24,341 nt of DNA. It comes from Ettlia oleoabundans. Lineage: Eukaryota > Chlorophyta > Chlorophyceae > Chlamydomonadales. This document shows positions 1 to 11,555 of this stretch, in pieces. The notes beneath the pieces were generated by a model. It was given only the letters and a program-made list of their open reading frames with translations, did no database searches and had not been told where the DNA came from. The position numbers and the translations under genes are program-made. Numbering within the stretch: the first letter of the stretch is position 1; each line of letters begins with the position of its first letter. Where the stretch lies: the NCBI GenBank assembly GCA_019693395.1, contig JAAMXP010002540.1:1-24341 (forward strand), written 5' to 3'.

Positions 1-97
1 CATCCACCCACATCACCCCATCCGTCCGTCCATCTGTCCATCCCTTCCCACAACCCCACCCACATCACCCCATTCATTCATATACCCTGGCTTGTAG
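1..97 (+). other. End of an intron of the zf-4CXXC_R1 gene, with short tandem repeats
   Basis: Pyrimidine-rich sequence ending in a TGTAG acceptor at 93-97. An 18-bp block, CCACCCACATCACCCCAT, is present at about 4-21 and again at about 57-74, and CATC/CGTC runs lie between them. No coding sequence fits here. Confidence 0.5.
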
Positions 98-3000
98 ATG
101 CCTAGAAAACCGGTACCAGGAACGTGTGGAGGAGGTCAATATCCAGCCCGGCTGGACCTGCCCCCGCTGCCGCGGCGACTGCAACTGCTCTAATTGCCGC
201 AAGGTAAGTGCTGCTCCAGCCTCTTGATGCTTATGATTCTGCGGCCTGCATGTGCTTGTGTTATTACGCTGGATGGGTGGCACAGTGTTGTGGTGTTAGA
301 GAACATCAAGTGTAAGAAGCAACTCCCAATGCCGTAGTGCGGCGGTTTGTCTTGCTTCGGTGACATACTGATGTCTTCTTGTGCCCTTTTAAGCATCAAG
401 TGCTGTTCTTTACATTGGATGCTGGCTGGGTAACAATGTCCTTACTTGGAAGTTGGATTTGGTTGCCTGGCCTGCCTGTTGCCTTGTTGTCAAACCACTT
501 AAAACCGCCCACCAGGCGGTGGGCTGCATCTTTCTGGAAAGCGTGTTTTTGGACCACAGTGGCAGCCCTGGCGATGAAGGTAGTGCATATGCTAATCAAA
601 TTGCTTTTCAAATTTTGCCATTGTTCTTCCTTCCACTCGTGCTTCCTGCCTGTCCTTGCTGCTGCTGCAGAAGCAGGGCAAGGAGGCAACAGGTCAGCTG
701 GCAAACATCGCCAAGAAGGCTGGCTTTGGCTCAGGTGCGTTAATTCAAGCATTCATTTATTGATTTAATAGGCTTGCGTTGCAGAATTCAGATGCGAGCA
801 GCAGGGCCCCAGTTTCATCCCCTCCCTGCAAACTTGTTGCAAGATTGATGTTACGGCAGATGGCAAGCTGTCGTCTGCCCTTGCTGATGCAGCAGCATTC
901 TGGTGCTGTCCGCGGTTGAGTCCTCATCGCAAGCTAGTTCGAGGCTCTGCAGCTCCATTCACCATCCAGTCGCAGTCATGAGCAATGCAGTTGTTCTGGG
1001 GTCCCTCAGCATCCCCCTGCGGCATGCCTTCTCCTTTCCTGCCATCCCCTACAGCTGCTATCGCTGCACGTTGCCACACTCCCTCCCTCCCGCTGCGTTT
1101 ACTCTCTCCTTGCGGTCCGACATGCCACCTACAGATCTCGCCTGCCTTTCCGTGCTCGCTGTTTCTTGCAGTCAAGGACCTGCTTGAGAAGAACCCCCAC
1201 GCAAAGGCCCTACAGCTGCCCAAGGCTCCTCCCTGTTCCTCCGCCGCCGAAGCTGCGGCGGGTGGCGCTTCAGCCGGAGGCCAAACAGCCAGCAATGCTG
1301 CCGGGGGCAGTTATGAAGCAAGCTGCGGCGGCGATGAGGCGTTACGGCGGCGACCACAGCAGAAGCGCAAGGCGCCAGCTGCCGCAGCGGAGGAGGAGTT
1401 GGTTCCCGACGAGGAGCTGCCGGCACGGCAGCAGGCGATGCCGGTAGGGGGCTGCGTCTCTGCTATGCTGGCCTGTGCCACGTTTTTCTGCAGCTTTCTG
1501 CCACACTGTTGTTTTTGGCCCGAAGCCTCTGCTGATTAGGCATTGACCCCAGTTGCCATCGGCGGTTTCTGTGTGTTGGGCCTGCCTGCAGGATGCCCAA
1601 CCGCTAGCCGTCCACAAGTCTGCAACGGGGCCTGCCGGAGCCAGCAAGCGGCCGCGCGGGGGGCTGGCTTGGGTGGCAGATGTGCCAGAAGTGACGCTGC
1701 TGCCTGAAGGGCAGGCGGGTGCTGAGCTGGCGGTGGTACTAGAGTTCTTGCAGGTACAGTATGCCAAATGGCGGTACAGTACCGCAGTATCAGCATGGTG
1801 CTGCACTGCCTGGCACACTGTGTTGTGCCGTACCAAGGGCACCACTGGCAGGCCTTGACGCTCCTCTTCGCCAGCCTGAGGATGCGATTTGATGGCTGTT
1901 GCACAAGTAGTTTGTTAGGACTCAATTTGTGTGCGGTATTTGCCTCTGGGCATCATGTTTGGCGTTACTCCTCCCGGCCTGCCGGTACCTGCCTGCCATC
2001 TGCATTGACACCGCAGCATCACTCTCTCTTGTTGCCAGCTGCTATATTTCAACCCTCATGTGCCCTGCCATGTCGCTGCAGGTGTTTGGGCCCAAGCTGC
2101 AACTGAAAGCCCTTCCGCTGGCGGCTTTTGCCGCCGAGCTGCTTCAGCCGCCGCTGGAGCTTACAGCTGGAAGGGAAGAGGGAGCTGAGGAGGCTCTGCA
2201 GCAGAGGCAGCAGCAGCAGAAGTTGATGTGTCCCTGCTCAGAGGACTCTCTGGTGGCGGCGGTTCACTTCAGGCTGCTTAATGTGGTAGGTGGATGGGAG
2301 ATGTTGGTGGTAACCGCGTGCTGCTTTGCGGCTCAGCCATGTGTTACACCCGGCCAGCTCAATTTATGTTGAGTTGTTTGTTCCAGGCAGCGGGGTGCTC
2401 TAAGCATATGCTGAGCCCTTGGCCTCCTGCTGTCACCGTGTTTGGTTGCTCGGTTGTTTGTTGGTCCACAGATTGATTGTTCCATTGAATGATTGTTTCT
2501 TTCTTCTTTCATTCATGTTCCCTCAAACTTCATCTGCTGCAGGTGCGCACCTATTGGAATGTCAGGGCCTCCGCCACCCCTGTCAGCTGGCAGGGCATGA
2601 TGCGCGGCTACTACGCAGCTTCCCTGCTGACTCAGCGTCGGGCGCTGGCACTGCGCTGGCAGCACGGCCCCCCGGCGGTTGCAGGAGAGATCTTCAGGCG
2701 CCCTGCTCAACCAGAGGGGGGTTCTGGCCAAGAAGAGGGCAGCCAGGAGGAAGATCAAGATGAAGGGCAGGTGGAGGGCGGGGAAGCGGCTGTGCCCGCA
2801 GGTGGGGCACAGTGATGAAGCTAGTGCAACGTACTATGCTTTCCGTGCATCCCCATCCTGCACCACATGCGCGGCATGGGCTCATTTGCCTTGTCAAAGT
2901 CCCGGCCCACCCATTGTTGTTGACTTGGCAGACACAGTAGCACTGCTGAGGGGGGGAATTTGACGATTGTATCGGACTCACTTTCAACACGCTGACTTTC

Positions 3001-5673
3001 CCCATTACGATAGCAGGCGGTGCTGCCGCCGCGGCGTGTGTGGAGTACCCTGCTGGCGGGTACTGGGGCCTACCGCCTGCGGCACGGGTGGCCATGCTCT
3101 ATTCTCTGGTTCACGATGCCCTCGGATGCGAGGAGATCAGGTGGGTGGTGAGTGGTCATCGTGGCAGTGCTGTGGCTTGTGTCTTTCGTGCGTTGCGTGT
3201 AGGCGCAAAGTGCCTTGCTTTCCTGGCGCCAGCAGTGTTTTTAACGTCCCCAATCTGGCTTTTGAAATTAAAGGGAACTCGAATTGCTCATATTTTGGCT
3301 TCCATTATATGCGGGTGCATCATCTGCGCCCACTGTTATCCACTGTGAGTGCCCTTTCAGGGCGAAGGGTCATCCTTGCTTTGCCTGTCATGCTGGCATG
3401 CTTTTCTGGCTTCTTTTCTTGGTTATGCAAGGCTGTATGGCCTAATTTTCATTGCAACATTGCTGAGCTGGGTGCAGGAAGTGCATTGAGGAAAGCATGG
3501 GAGATGCCCTCGATGAAGAGAAGGAGCGCAGGCAGCAACTGGCTGGGGTGAGGAAACTTCAAACCGCCGCAAAAGTTTTTCATCAAGGCGGTGGTGGTCA
3601 GCATACGTTTGCACGCATTCTTGACCGCGTTTCTCCCTTGTCGCACACCCACGTATTGGAGGTTGCCTGCTTTGCTTCAACCTTACTGCCCACAGGTTCG
3701 TAAGGAGGCCCGCCAGGCGATTGCTCGGGAGCGGGACCAGCAAATCGCCCTCATGGTTGCAAAGTGAGCTTGGAGGGTGCAAACAGGCAAATGCTGTACA
3801 ACATGGGCAGGTTGCACAGGTGGCAGCTGACAGGCGGCAAGCGCAGCTTCCATGGCAGCCGGCGTTATGGGCCGGGCAAACAAGGGCATGGCCAGCTGCC
3901 TGCTCTACGGTTTCCGCTTCTTTGTGCTTCTCATGTGCCCCCACACACATGGCTCCTGTGTCTGCAGTGCCAGCAGTGGGGGGTTGAGCCTGGAAGAGCA
4001 GCAGCAGATGCTGGAGGAGGCAAGGCAGCGAGCTGAAGCTGCTGCCACCACGGGTGAGGACTGCAGCACGCAAAACTTAGAAAACTCAGAGTTCTGCACC
4101 TGCCCCCTTTGAGCGCAGCGGCGCAGGCTGTTGCTAGCTGCTCACACGGTTGAGCTGGTGGCTCAGCGTGCGTGCCCCCTCGTCTCCCCTTCCTGTGTGC
4201 AGCGGCTGCTGCCAAGGTCAAGGCGCTGACAGAGAAGGTGCACCCCCCGACCGCTAGGTGAGTGCAGCAGCATCAACCCTCCAATCACGTTGAGGCTTTG
4301 TTGTGTGGCAGCATGTGCGCATGGAAACGTGAAGGTGGGGAAGGGACAGGCGAACCAGGATGGGGGGATGTGATGCCAAATGTTGTAGCTGTGCTCCCTT
4401 CCACCCCCCCTCGCCACCCTATCGCAGCAGCAAGCCGGCGCCTCGATTTGTGCCTACCTGCCCTTTGCTGTTTCAATCTTTACTTTGTGCATACTCCTGG
4501 CTACCCTTCTCCAACATTGCCTCTATGTACACCCTATGCAGGGCTGCTGTGCTGGGCTCCGACCGAGACGGCCGCTGCTACCTGCAGTTGCAGGTTGCAC
4601 CCCTCCTCACAGGTGTGTGGCCAGCATTGCGTGTTAACGCTTGTGCATTGACCTAGCTCTGCTGCTTGACTACACTGGCTTTCATCGAGACCCCACTTGG
4701 CTCTGTGCCTGCTGCAAGATTCAGCTATCTCTCTCTGAAGGTTTTTTGCTGTACTGCTGTACGTATGCTGCACTGCTTGCTTTGCACCAACATTGCATTG
4801 GCAGCACGCTGCATACTTGCTAGTTTATGGTGTTGATTGGTATCCTATGCAGGCGAGGGGGGCCTTGTGGTGCAGCATCCCGGGGTTGAAGGCCCCCACA
4901 GCACAAGCCAGGATGGTACTGGTAGCAGCACTGACGGCGGCACTTTGGAGGGGCTTGGCTGCTACCCCGCAGCCAGCTTGGCGGGGGTGGCTGCGGCGCT
5001 TCATCCGCAGGGCAGGCGGGAGGGTCCGCTGCAGGCAGCGCTTGTGCGAGCCTTCAGGTTGCCGCCACCCGCAGCCACTAACGTCACTGACGGCAGCAGC
5101 CAGGGTGAAGGGCAGGAGCAAGGAAGCGGCCGAGGGAATCATCAGCAACGGCAGCAGCAGAAGGAGGTTGCGGAGCAGGGGGAAGACCACAGCCTGCCAG
5201 CGGCGAAAGCGGCAGCGGCTGCTGAAGCAGCTGCTGCTGGCAGGCTGAAGGCTGCAGCTCAGTGGCGGCAGCCGTCAGTTGCTCCCGCTGCTGAGCTGGC
5301 AGCCCAGATGGCAGCTGAGGCCGTCCCGCAGGCGGCGAGGGGTGGAAGAAAGCCAGCCGGCGTTAGGGGAAAGAGCAGCGTCCCAGCTGGAGCAGCACCC
5401 ACAAAGCGCCGCAGGCAGGGCGATGACGTGGGTGCTGGCATGGCTGATGGGCTTGCTGGCGGTAAGCCCGTTAACACTCAGGCGGGTGCGCATGGGGCAG
5501 GCGGCCAGCGGGGCGGCAGGAGCAGGCGCACCTCCCCTCGCGCTGCCAGCGGCAATGTTGGCGCGGACAAGCAGGCAGCTGGAGTGGCTGCTGCTGGCGC
5601 GGTGGGCACCAGGAGCCGCAAGGCAGCTGCCCAGCAGTTGCCCTTGAAGGTTGAGGACATGTTGCCAGCCTGA
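98..5673 (+). CDS. CDCA7-like zinc finger (zf-4CXXC_R1) / DDT / WHIM chromatin protein, 5'-partial
   Basis: Exons read by eye: 98-203, 671-734, 1172-1443, 1592-1753, 2082-2285, 2543-2801, 3017-3140, 3478-3547, 3696-3763, 3968-4053, 4203-4257, 4542-4612 and 4853-5673. All phases agree and give 786 residues to a TGA stop. The first exon carries CLENRY and CPRCRGDCNCSNCRK, the signature of the second half of the zf-4CXXC_R1 (CDCA7/R1) finger; exons 2-3 continue with ATGQLANIAKKAGFGSV. After an Ala/Gln-rich linker, residues about 190-285 fit a DDT domain (VVLEFLQVFGPKLQL), about 365-408 a WHIM1-like segment, then a charged helical stretch and LGSDRDGRCYLQL, a WHIM2/WSD-type D-R-x-G motif. The C-terminal exon is low-complexity and basic. 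Land-plant proteins with a zf-4CXXC_R1 finger and DDT/WHIM regions are nuclear; CDCA7 fingers bind DNA in heterochromatin maintenance. The first CXXC pairs and start lie upstream of the window. Confidence 0.85.
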
Positions 5674-6313
5674 GATGAGGCAGTGTGCTGCTCGAATCCT
5701 CGCATCGTAAAATGTTGCGGGTTCCGTGCAAGGATTGTGCCTTTCCATTGTTCTGCCAGTGCATGGCTGCTAAATCTGCTGGTTTACCCTGATGATTATT
5801 GTGGAAGATGTTCTCTCTCCTGTCGAGTATTTACCGGCCCATTCACTAAACCCAGGCAGTGGTTTAAGCAGCCGCTCCAACCCCTTGCTTGCCAGGGCAC
5901 ACGACAGGTGGCACCAGCAGGGTGGCCCCAGTTAATCCCTTGCAGGAGCAGCCAAACCAATCCCGCAACTCGTGTGGCCAGCTGTAAATGGCTCAACCAG
6001 CTCGTGAATGGTTGCCCTAAAGGGGGAGGGGGCTGGGGAGTGGTCGCTTGGCACGGCTCACCTCGGAATAGAAACGGGTCACCTTATGCTAAGGGCAAGG
6101 CACGCGGCGATTTGCGTTCTTTGATTGGCAGGGCTTGTGCTACCTCTGCTATCTCTGCACGCCAACTCAACCGCTGCGTGCTACGGACCGGCCCGCAGAG
6201 TGCCGGCATTCCACGGCTTCGGCACCCTTCTTCAGTTACGATGTGGGCATTTGAAACAGTGAAAGCTTAGCGACACTCATTCCCCCCGGCCACGATTACC
6301 TCGAGGGGTTCAC
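5674..6313. other. Intergenic: 3' flank of the zinc-finger gene and 5' flank of the next gene
   Basis: The stretch lies between two genes on the same strand. A TGTAA at 5983-5987, about 310 nt after the stop, is a candidate poly(A) signal. One forward frame stays open for about 590 nt, but its translation has no domain and abundant Cys/Arg/Pro, so it is not called. No clear core promoter was recognised before the ATG at 6314. Confidence 0.4.
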
Positions 6314-8385
6314 ATGGCTGCACCTGGCCTTGATGGCCTCGCATCGGAGCCATTTGCAAGGCGCCAGGCTCGACAGATGACACAGGCCACCCGCGACAAA
6401 GTCGCGTTGGTGGTTCTCGTCGGGGGCGCCTTCCTTGCTGCGCGCGGCAGAAGCGGGCCAGACGGCCTGGTGGCGGTTCCTTTGGCGCACCTTACGGTTC
6501 CGTTAGCCCTGCTTGTTGGCTGCATCGTCTGCGCCACGGCTGCGCCCGGCAGCTGGCAGCGTTGGAGGGTGCCGCTGGCGGCAGCTGTTCGGCTGGCGCC
6601 GCTGTCGGCCGCTCTGGCCTTGCCGTCGGCGCATGTTCCAGTCGCAGCAGCAGGCTACAAGCAGCAACCACTTGCAGCTGGGGACCTCTCAATCCTGCGC
6701 TTTCTCTTCAGCTTGGTCTGGGATTCCGGCACGCTGCTTCTGGCAAAGGTGGGTGCCAGCACCTTGGCTTTTGCGGTACCACTACCCTCACTGCCCACCT
6801 AATCCCAGCTGAGTTGCTTCCAACTCTTATTGTTGATACCACCCGCAAGCATCGTGCCCTTCCTGTGCTTGCTGCAATCGATACCTGGCCTGCCAATATT
6901 GGCAGCGACCCATTTGTACATGGGACTGGCGGGTGGAGGGCCATGGCATTCAAACCACACAGGCCGGCTGTCTGCCGCGCTACATCCCCCTGCTCCTGAC
7001 GCGAATGCAGCAGCCGCCCTTTTAGCTCTCGTGAGGATTCAGCTCTTCAAAGCCCGTGCTGGTATTTGCTCCACCCAAACTCCTGCCTTGCACACCTTGT
7101 TTCCCTCGTGGCAATTCCGCCTGCCAAATCAGCTTACCATCTGCCCCACCACTGCACTCTTGTTTGCTCTCCCCTGCCGCCGCTGCTGCCATCTGCACCT
7201 GCTGTCCTGTGAACGAATGCCCATGATCTCAACGCCTCGTCCCCGCTTCCTGGCCTGCAGACCTGCCTAGGCATGCACCTTCCCCCCGTGCTGAGCGCGC
7301 TGCTGCAGCTGCTGAGCACGGCTGCCGTGGTAGCTGGCACCAGCGGGGCAGCCTGCAGCACAGCCTATATATGGCGCCCGGAAACGGCAGCTAGACTGGA
7401 CATGGTTTACGTATGGCTGGAGCCCCTCATAGCACCATTGGAGCCCCTGCTGTGGCTGTTGAGGATTGGAGCCAGCCACCCGCAGCGGCGCTGCCACGGC
7501 GGTGCGCGGGCTGCTGCTGCTTTGATGCCTGCCATTGGCTCTGTGCAGCGCTCTCGTTACTGCCAGGCAGACTTTGGGGGCATTTGTGTGCAACCCTCCT
7601 CATGCACTCAATGAAAGTTAGTAATTGCTAAACCTTACTGATTGCTGGCTGAACGATTGATTCAGCTTAAACGGTGGCTGCTTGCGGTGCCAGTGTCCAA
7701 GAGACCTGCAGTTCATGTCTTCTGCGTGGCTACCTACCTGCCTGCTGGCCTGCCTGCGTGTCTGCCTGCATGCGTTCCTGCATGCTGCCTGCCTTGACAG
7801 TTACCACACCACAATGACCCGGGTCTAACCCTAACGCCCAATCCCACAACCCTCCCCCTACCAAATGGCTGCTGCCCGCTTACAGTGGTGCTGGCATTCC
7901 AAATCTGGGGCGGCCTGGTGGCTCCCCTGGTTATGGTGGCAGGGATTGAGGGGAGGGCGTACCGCCAGTACCGCCTCCAGCGCCTGAGGCAGTACCTGCT
8001 GACTCAGCGGCGCTTTGAGAGGGACGAGCACCGCCGTTGGACGCGCGCTGCGGCAGCCAACCGCCGGTGGGAGGCTCAGAGCTTGGGCCTGTCTCTGTCC
8101 GACATAAGCACCAGCAGCGGTAGCGCCTCTGGCAGCGGCAGCGGCAGCAGCAGCGAGCCAGATACCCCTCGGGCAGCTGCCGACACGCCGGCTGCTGCAG
8201 CCCAGGCAGAGGCGCTCTTGGAAGCCCCCGCCCCGCCAGGCCTCCTATTGCCAGGGGACTGGCAGTACGAGGTTGCGTACCAGGTGATGCTGCGGCTGCG
8301 CCAGCTGACAGGCCGCCGCGCTCTGCCCCTGGGCGCGGCCATCTGCCTGCTGTACGCCTGGCATGTGCTGGCCTACCCCTGGTGA
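6314..8385 (+). CDS. Multi-pass membrane protein of unknown function
   Basis: Four exons: 6314-6748, 6809-7030, 7261-7501 and 7886-8385, total 1398 nt, 465 residues. The first three junctions have standard borders; the exon 3 donor (GGCG|GTGCGC) is the least certain and was chosen because its phase fits the next acceptor. The protein is very hydrophobic: likely membrane segments in exon 1 at residues about 28-45, 53-75 and 85-103, a segment spanning the exon 1-2 junction, two in exon 2, two in exon 3 and one opening exon 4 (LAFQIWGGLVAPLVMVAG). The last is followed by a basic Arg/Gln helix, a Ser/Gly linker and a final hydrophobic segment ending in AYPW. No signal peptide, catalytic motif or known family was recognised. 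Its exon 4 opening resembles part of the minus-strand gene at 12626-14752, suggesting a shared family. Confidence 0.65.
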
Positions 8386-9484
8386 AGCGGCGCTGCTGAG
8401 CGCTTCACCCGCTCCCAAGGCGGCCGATGCTGAATACCCCTGGTGAGGCGACTAACTCAATGGGCAGCGTGGCTGTTGTGGTGCTGCTGCTGCCGCTCGT
8501 GGGGTGGCAACCAACAACATGTTTCCAACTAGTACGGGGGGCAAGGCTGCTGCTAAGGGCTGGCTTAACCAAGCTGCCCGCTTGCTTGCTTGCCTGGGAT
8601 CCTTCATGGCTGTTCAACCCTTCCCAACCCCTTCTTCGTGCAAGATAAGCCCTCGCATATGTACTTCAGACTCACAGCAACACCCGTTCCGGGTCCTTTT
8701 AATCCATCAGACTCTCTTTAACCCCAGGATTCCTCGGCGCCCCATAACCCACACGCCTCAGCATTATCTTCAGCCCCGGCCTGAGCTGCACCTCCACTGA
8801 CAAGATACTGCCGTCCCTGCACAAGCAGTGCAAGAACCCGGATCGCTTGTTTTCCTAGTTGTCACGCCACGGTTTGCCATTGGTAGACAGCACCCCTTCA
8901 GGCTGTCATCTGCTGGCTTCCTCAATCCACGCCCACGGGCGTAATATTCTTTCCTCCCATGCCTTGCAAATGCCACTGTGATACTCCAGTAAAAATTGTC
9001 TGGGTGCCGGCATCCCGCGTCCCAGCTCAGGGATGTTTTAGTGAAAAGCACCCGCCCAGCAGAGCCAATCAAAGGATTTGGTTTCCTCGCCTTTTGGGAA
9101 AACCGTCACATCATTTCAACCAAGACCGACGCATACACTCTTGACCAACAATCATTATCTGCCAACCTCCTCAAAGCTTGGCTCACTACTGGTCTTGCAC
9201 ATGTTTGCACCACATGTGCTGCCAGGGCAGAATCGTTCTCCCACTTGCCTGTGTTCTGTCGCCCTTCATTCCTGTCGCCCTTCATTCCTGCTTTATCTGC
9301 CTGCAATTGGGTGGCCCTTTTTGTGCGCAACATGTCTGTGTAACATGAGTAAATTAGGGAGTGCTGCGGCACGGCGACGGCGGCGTTGCCGCCATGCGTG
9401 CAGTGCATTGACAGTGCTGGGCAGGGCGACTTGAATGGAGGTTAAACCCTTGTCCGACAATCTTGTCTTTATAACCTGTTTGAT
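8386..9484. other. Intergenic, about 1.1 kb
   Basis: This lies between two genes on the plus strand. Short open frames occur on both strands but none has a recognisable motif or coding-like composition. The nearest TGTAA after the upstream stop is at 9339-9343, which would imply a long 3' UTR. A short direct repeat (TGTCGCCCTTCATTCC-like) occurs near 9258-9288. No RNA gene was recognised. Confidence 0.4.
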
Positions 9485-11315
9485 ATGGCACTGCGAAGGC
9501 TGGTGTTGGTGTTGCTCTCCTCACTCTGCACTTGGCAGGGGTGCCTTGTGCAAGCGCGGGCCCAGCAGCAGGGGGGCACAGAGGTCGTGATGCGGGCAAA
9601 CGGTGCAGGCGATGGCCTCGAACAGTCAGCAGACGGGTCTTGGCTGCAGACTGTCCTATTGCACGGAACGGCACTTCCTGGAATGAGACACCCATTCACG
9701 CGTCAGATGCTGGAAATAACGTGCCCCAGCAGCACGGTGAGCTGCACGACCGGGCTGCTGGCATTGTACCGGCGGCGGCTGGGCAGACGCCTGAGGGACG
9801 CGCCATGTGTGTGCCTTGCCGGGTGCGAGCTGTACGCACCCACTGGCGCCCCATGTTCCCTCAGCAACTTCTCCCATGCAATCCGCAGGAGTTTTGGGTG
9901 GCAGGAAGCAGCAGCAGAGATAGCAGCAGCCCGCATGGCGGGGCCGTGACCTGGCGTTGGTGGCACCACTGCAGCAGCGGCGGCGGCACAGGCGGCGGCA
10001 GCAGCGGCCAGCCCGGCATCTGCGCTGTGAGCGTGCCCTTCATGGGTGACTCTGTGGTCGTGGTGCGACAGGCATGGCAGCAGCCCGGCTGGCAAGAAAG
10101 CGCTGACTCAGCACCCGAGCCATGCGTGTTGAGCACCCAGCTGGCCTTCTCACCCCGCCTGCTGACGCTATGCACGCTGGGTGCTGCGCTGCTGCTGCGC
10201 GGCCAGCGTTGGGCACGCAGCGCGCCAGCCATCGCCGTCATTCGACTGTCGTGCATCCTGCTCCCCATTGCTGCCGCCTTAACCAGCATGGCGGTGCTGG
10301 CCTCCCTCACCGTCTTCTCCACCGCCGCAGCAGAGATGCTGTTTGCTTCCCTCCAAATACAACCCCCCAAGTGAGCCACAGCCGCAGACACAGCCACATC
10401 TGGGGATAGCTGCTGCGCACAAATACTTGCCTGCCTTCCCGCCTGCCTGCCTGCCCGCCCGCCTGTCTGTGCCCGCTTTCCGCCGTTTCACAGGCAGCAA
10501 GCCCGTCCCAGCCCGCTGGCCCGTTCTATGTGTGCCAGCTTGAAACCTCTTGTCCTTTTGCCTCACGTGCCGCAGGGAGTTCCTGGGCACCATGGTGGTC
10601 GGCGCCGCCGCTGTTGCAGGGTGGGTAGGCACAACCATGCATGCCGCAGCGGCAGCCACGGGCACCCGCACAGGCATCAGCAGCATCCTTGCCAGAATCT
10701 AGCGATCCTGCTGCTCATGCCGCAAGCCAGATCTAGTGGTGCTGATACTGCTGCGGCTGCGGCTGCTGGTTCTTTGCCGTTGCCATATTACAATCCTGAT
10801 TGATTGATAGCAGTGCTTGACCTGCAATGCAAGCATATTGGTCGTTACCCCTCACATTGTGGCGTTCCTGTGGTAAAATAACATTCTTTTTGCGATCTCT
10901 GCCTATCCTTGCGCCTCTCCGCCCCCAGCCCCTGAATACCGCCCTCGCCCCTCCACCCCATCCCCATCGCAGGGTCGGCACAGCCCTGTCCCTCATCTGC
11001 GCCTGCATGGCTGTGCAGCTGCGGTCTGTGGCAATGACGGCTTCACCCTGGGTGGCGCAGCTACTGGGCTTCTTGCTGATATGCAGCAACTCAGCGGTGA
11101 GCGGCATTGACTATAGCGGTGTACTTGTGTACTGCCCATAGTGATATACAGCAGTAGTGCCCTCCCCTGTCTTGCCCCTGCTGGCGGCTCCCATCATTCG
11201 CCCTTGCTGGCAGCTTGAAGTTGTACTGCAGGCCCTCAACTGGTTGTTCCGTGGTGCCTGCATGGCCTGGCTGCTGCACAGCCGACGAACACCGCGCAAG
11301 GCAGTGCGGCCTTAA
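9485..11315 (+). CDS. Signal-peptide membrane protein, possibly NEMP/PNET2-like
   Basis: Five exons: 9485-9736, 9889-10370, 10576-10620, 10973-11096 and 11214-11315; 1005 nt, 334 residues, every junction in phase. The N-terminus is a clear signal peptide (about residues 1-26, hydrophobic core then ARA). A luminal part of about 140 residues with several Cys follows, including a Ser/Gly-rich tract. From about residue 168 there are hydrophobic segments in series: LLTLCTLGAALLL, a long one in about 200-228, one in about 246-275 crossing the exon 3-4 junction, WVAQLLGFLLICSNSA, and one in the last exon, then a basic tail. Signal peptide, luminal domain, five hydrophobic segments and an LLGFLLICSNSA-like motif recall NEMP-family (DUF2215) nuclear-envelope proteins such as plant PNET2, but the match is by impression only. 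It could equally be another ER or secretory-pathway membrane protein. Confidence 0.6.
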
Positions 11316-11384
11316 GGTGGCCGCAGCGGTAGCATCGAGTGGAGCAGCCAAACGCGCGGCTTGATGGTAGCTTCCACTAGCCCA

Positions 11385-11423
11385 CAGGCAGGCAGGGAGG
11401 CAGGCAGGGAGGCAGGCAGGGGG
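11385..11423. repeat. GGCAGGCAGGGA tandem repeat (12-bp unit, about 3 copies)
   Basis: Three near-perfect copies of a 12-bp unit lie just downstream of the plus-strand membrane-protein gene, probably in its 3' UTR. Related CTGC/CCTG tracts occur at about 7730-7795 and 10436-10470. Confidence 0.7.
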
Positions 11424-11550
11424 AGCACTACCTAGGGTGTCAAGCAGGCGTTGCATGGCAGATTTAAAAAGAGCGTGAACCCACACAGCCTTCGTCTCCT
11501 GTTCCTGCCTCTCTCTCTCCTGTTTTAGCCCCACGCTTTTTTACCACCGC

Positions 11551-11555
11551 TGTAA
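11551..11555 (+). terminator. Candidate TGTAA poly(A) signal
   Basis: A TGTAA pentamer lies 236 nt past the TAA stop of the preceding plus-strand gene. TGTAA is the usual poly(A) signal in chlorophyte nuclear genes. A pentamer arises often by chance, so this is only a candidate. Confidence 0.3.

Noticed and set aside
5683..6270. A 195-codon plus-strand open frame just after the zinc-finger gene
   Set aside because: Cys/Arg/Pro-rich without motif or splice logic; it fits 3' UTR and intergenic sequence that is open by chance in GC-rich DNA.
7824..7837. TCTAACCCTAAC, telomere-like sequence
   Set aside because: Only about one and a half units inside an intron; not an array.
9532..10374. A 280-codon continuous frame overlapping the first two exons of the plus-strand membrane-protein gene
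   Set aside because: Its first half is out of frame with the clear signal-peptide exon; a GT-AG intron (9737-9888) links that exon in phase to the second half.
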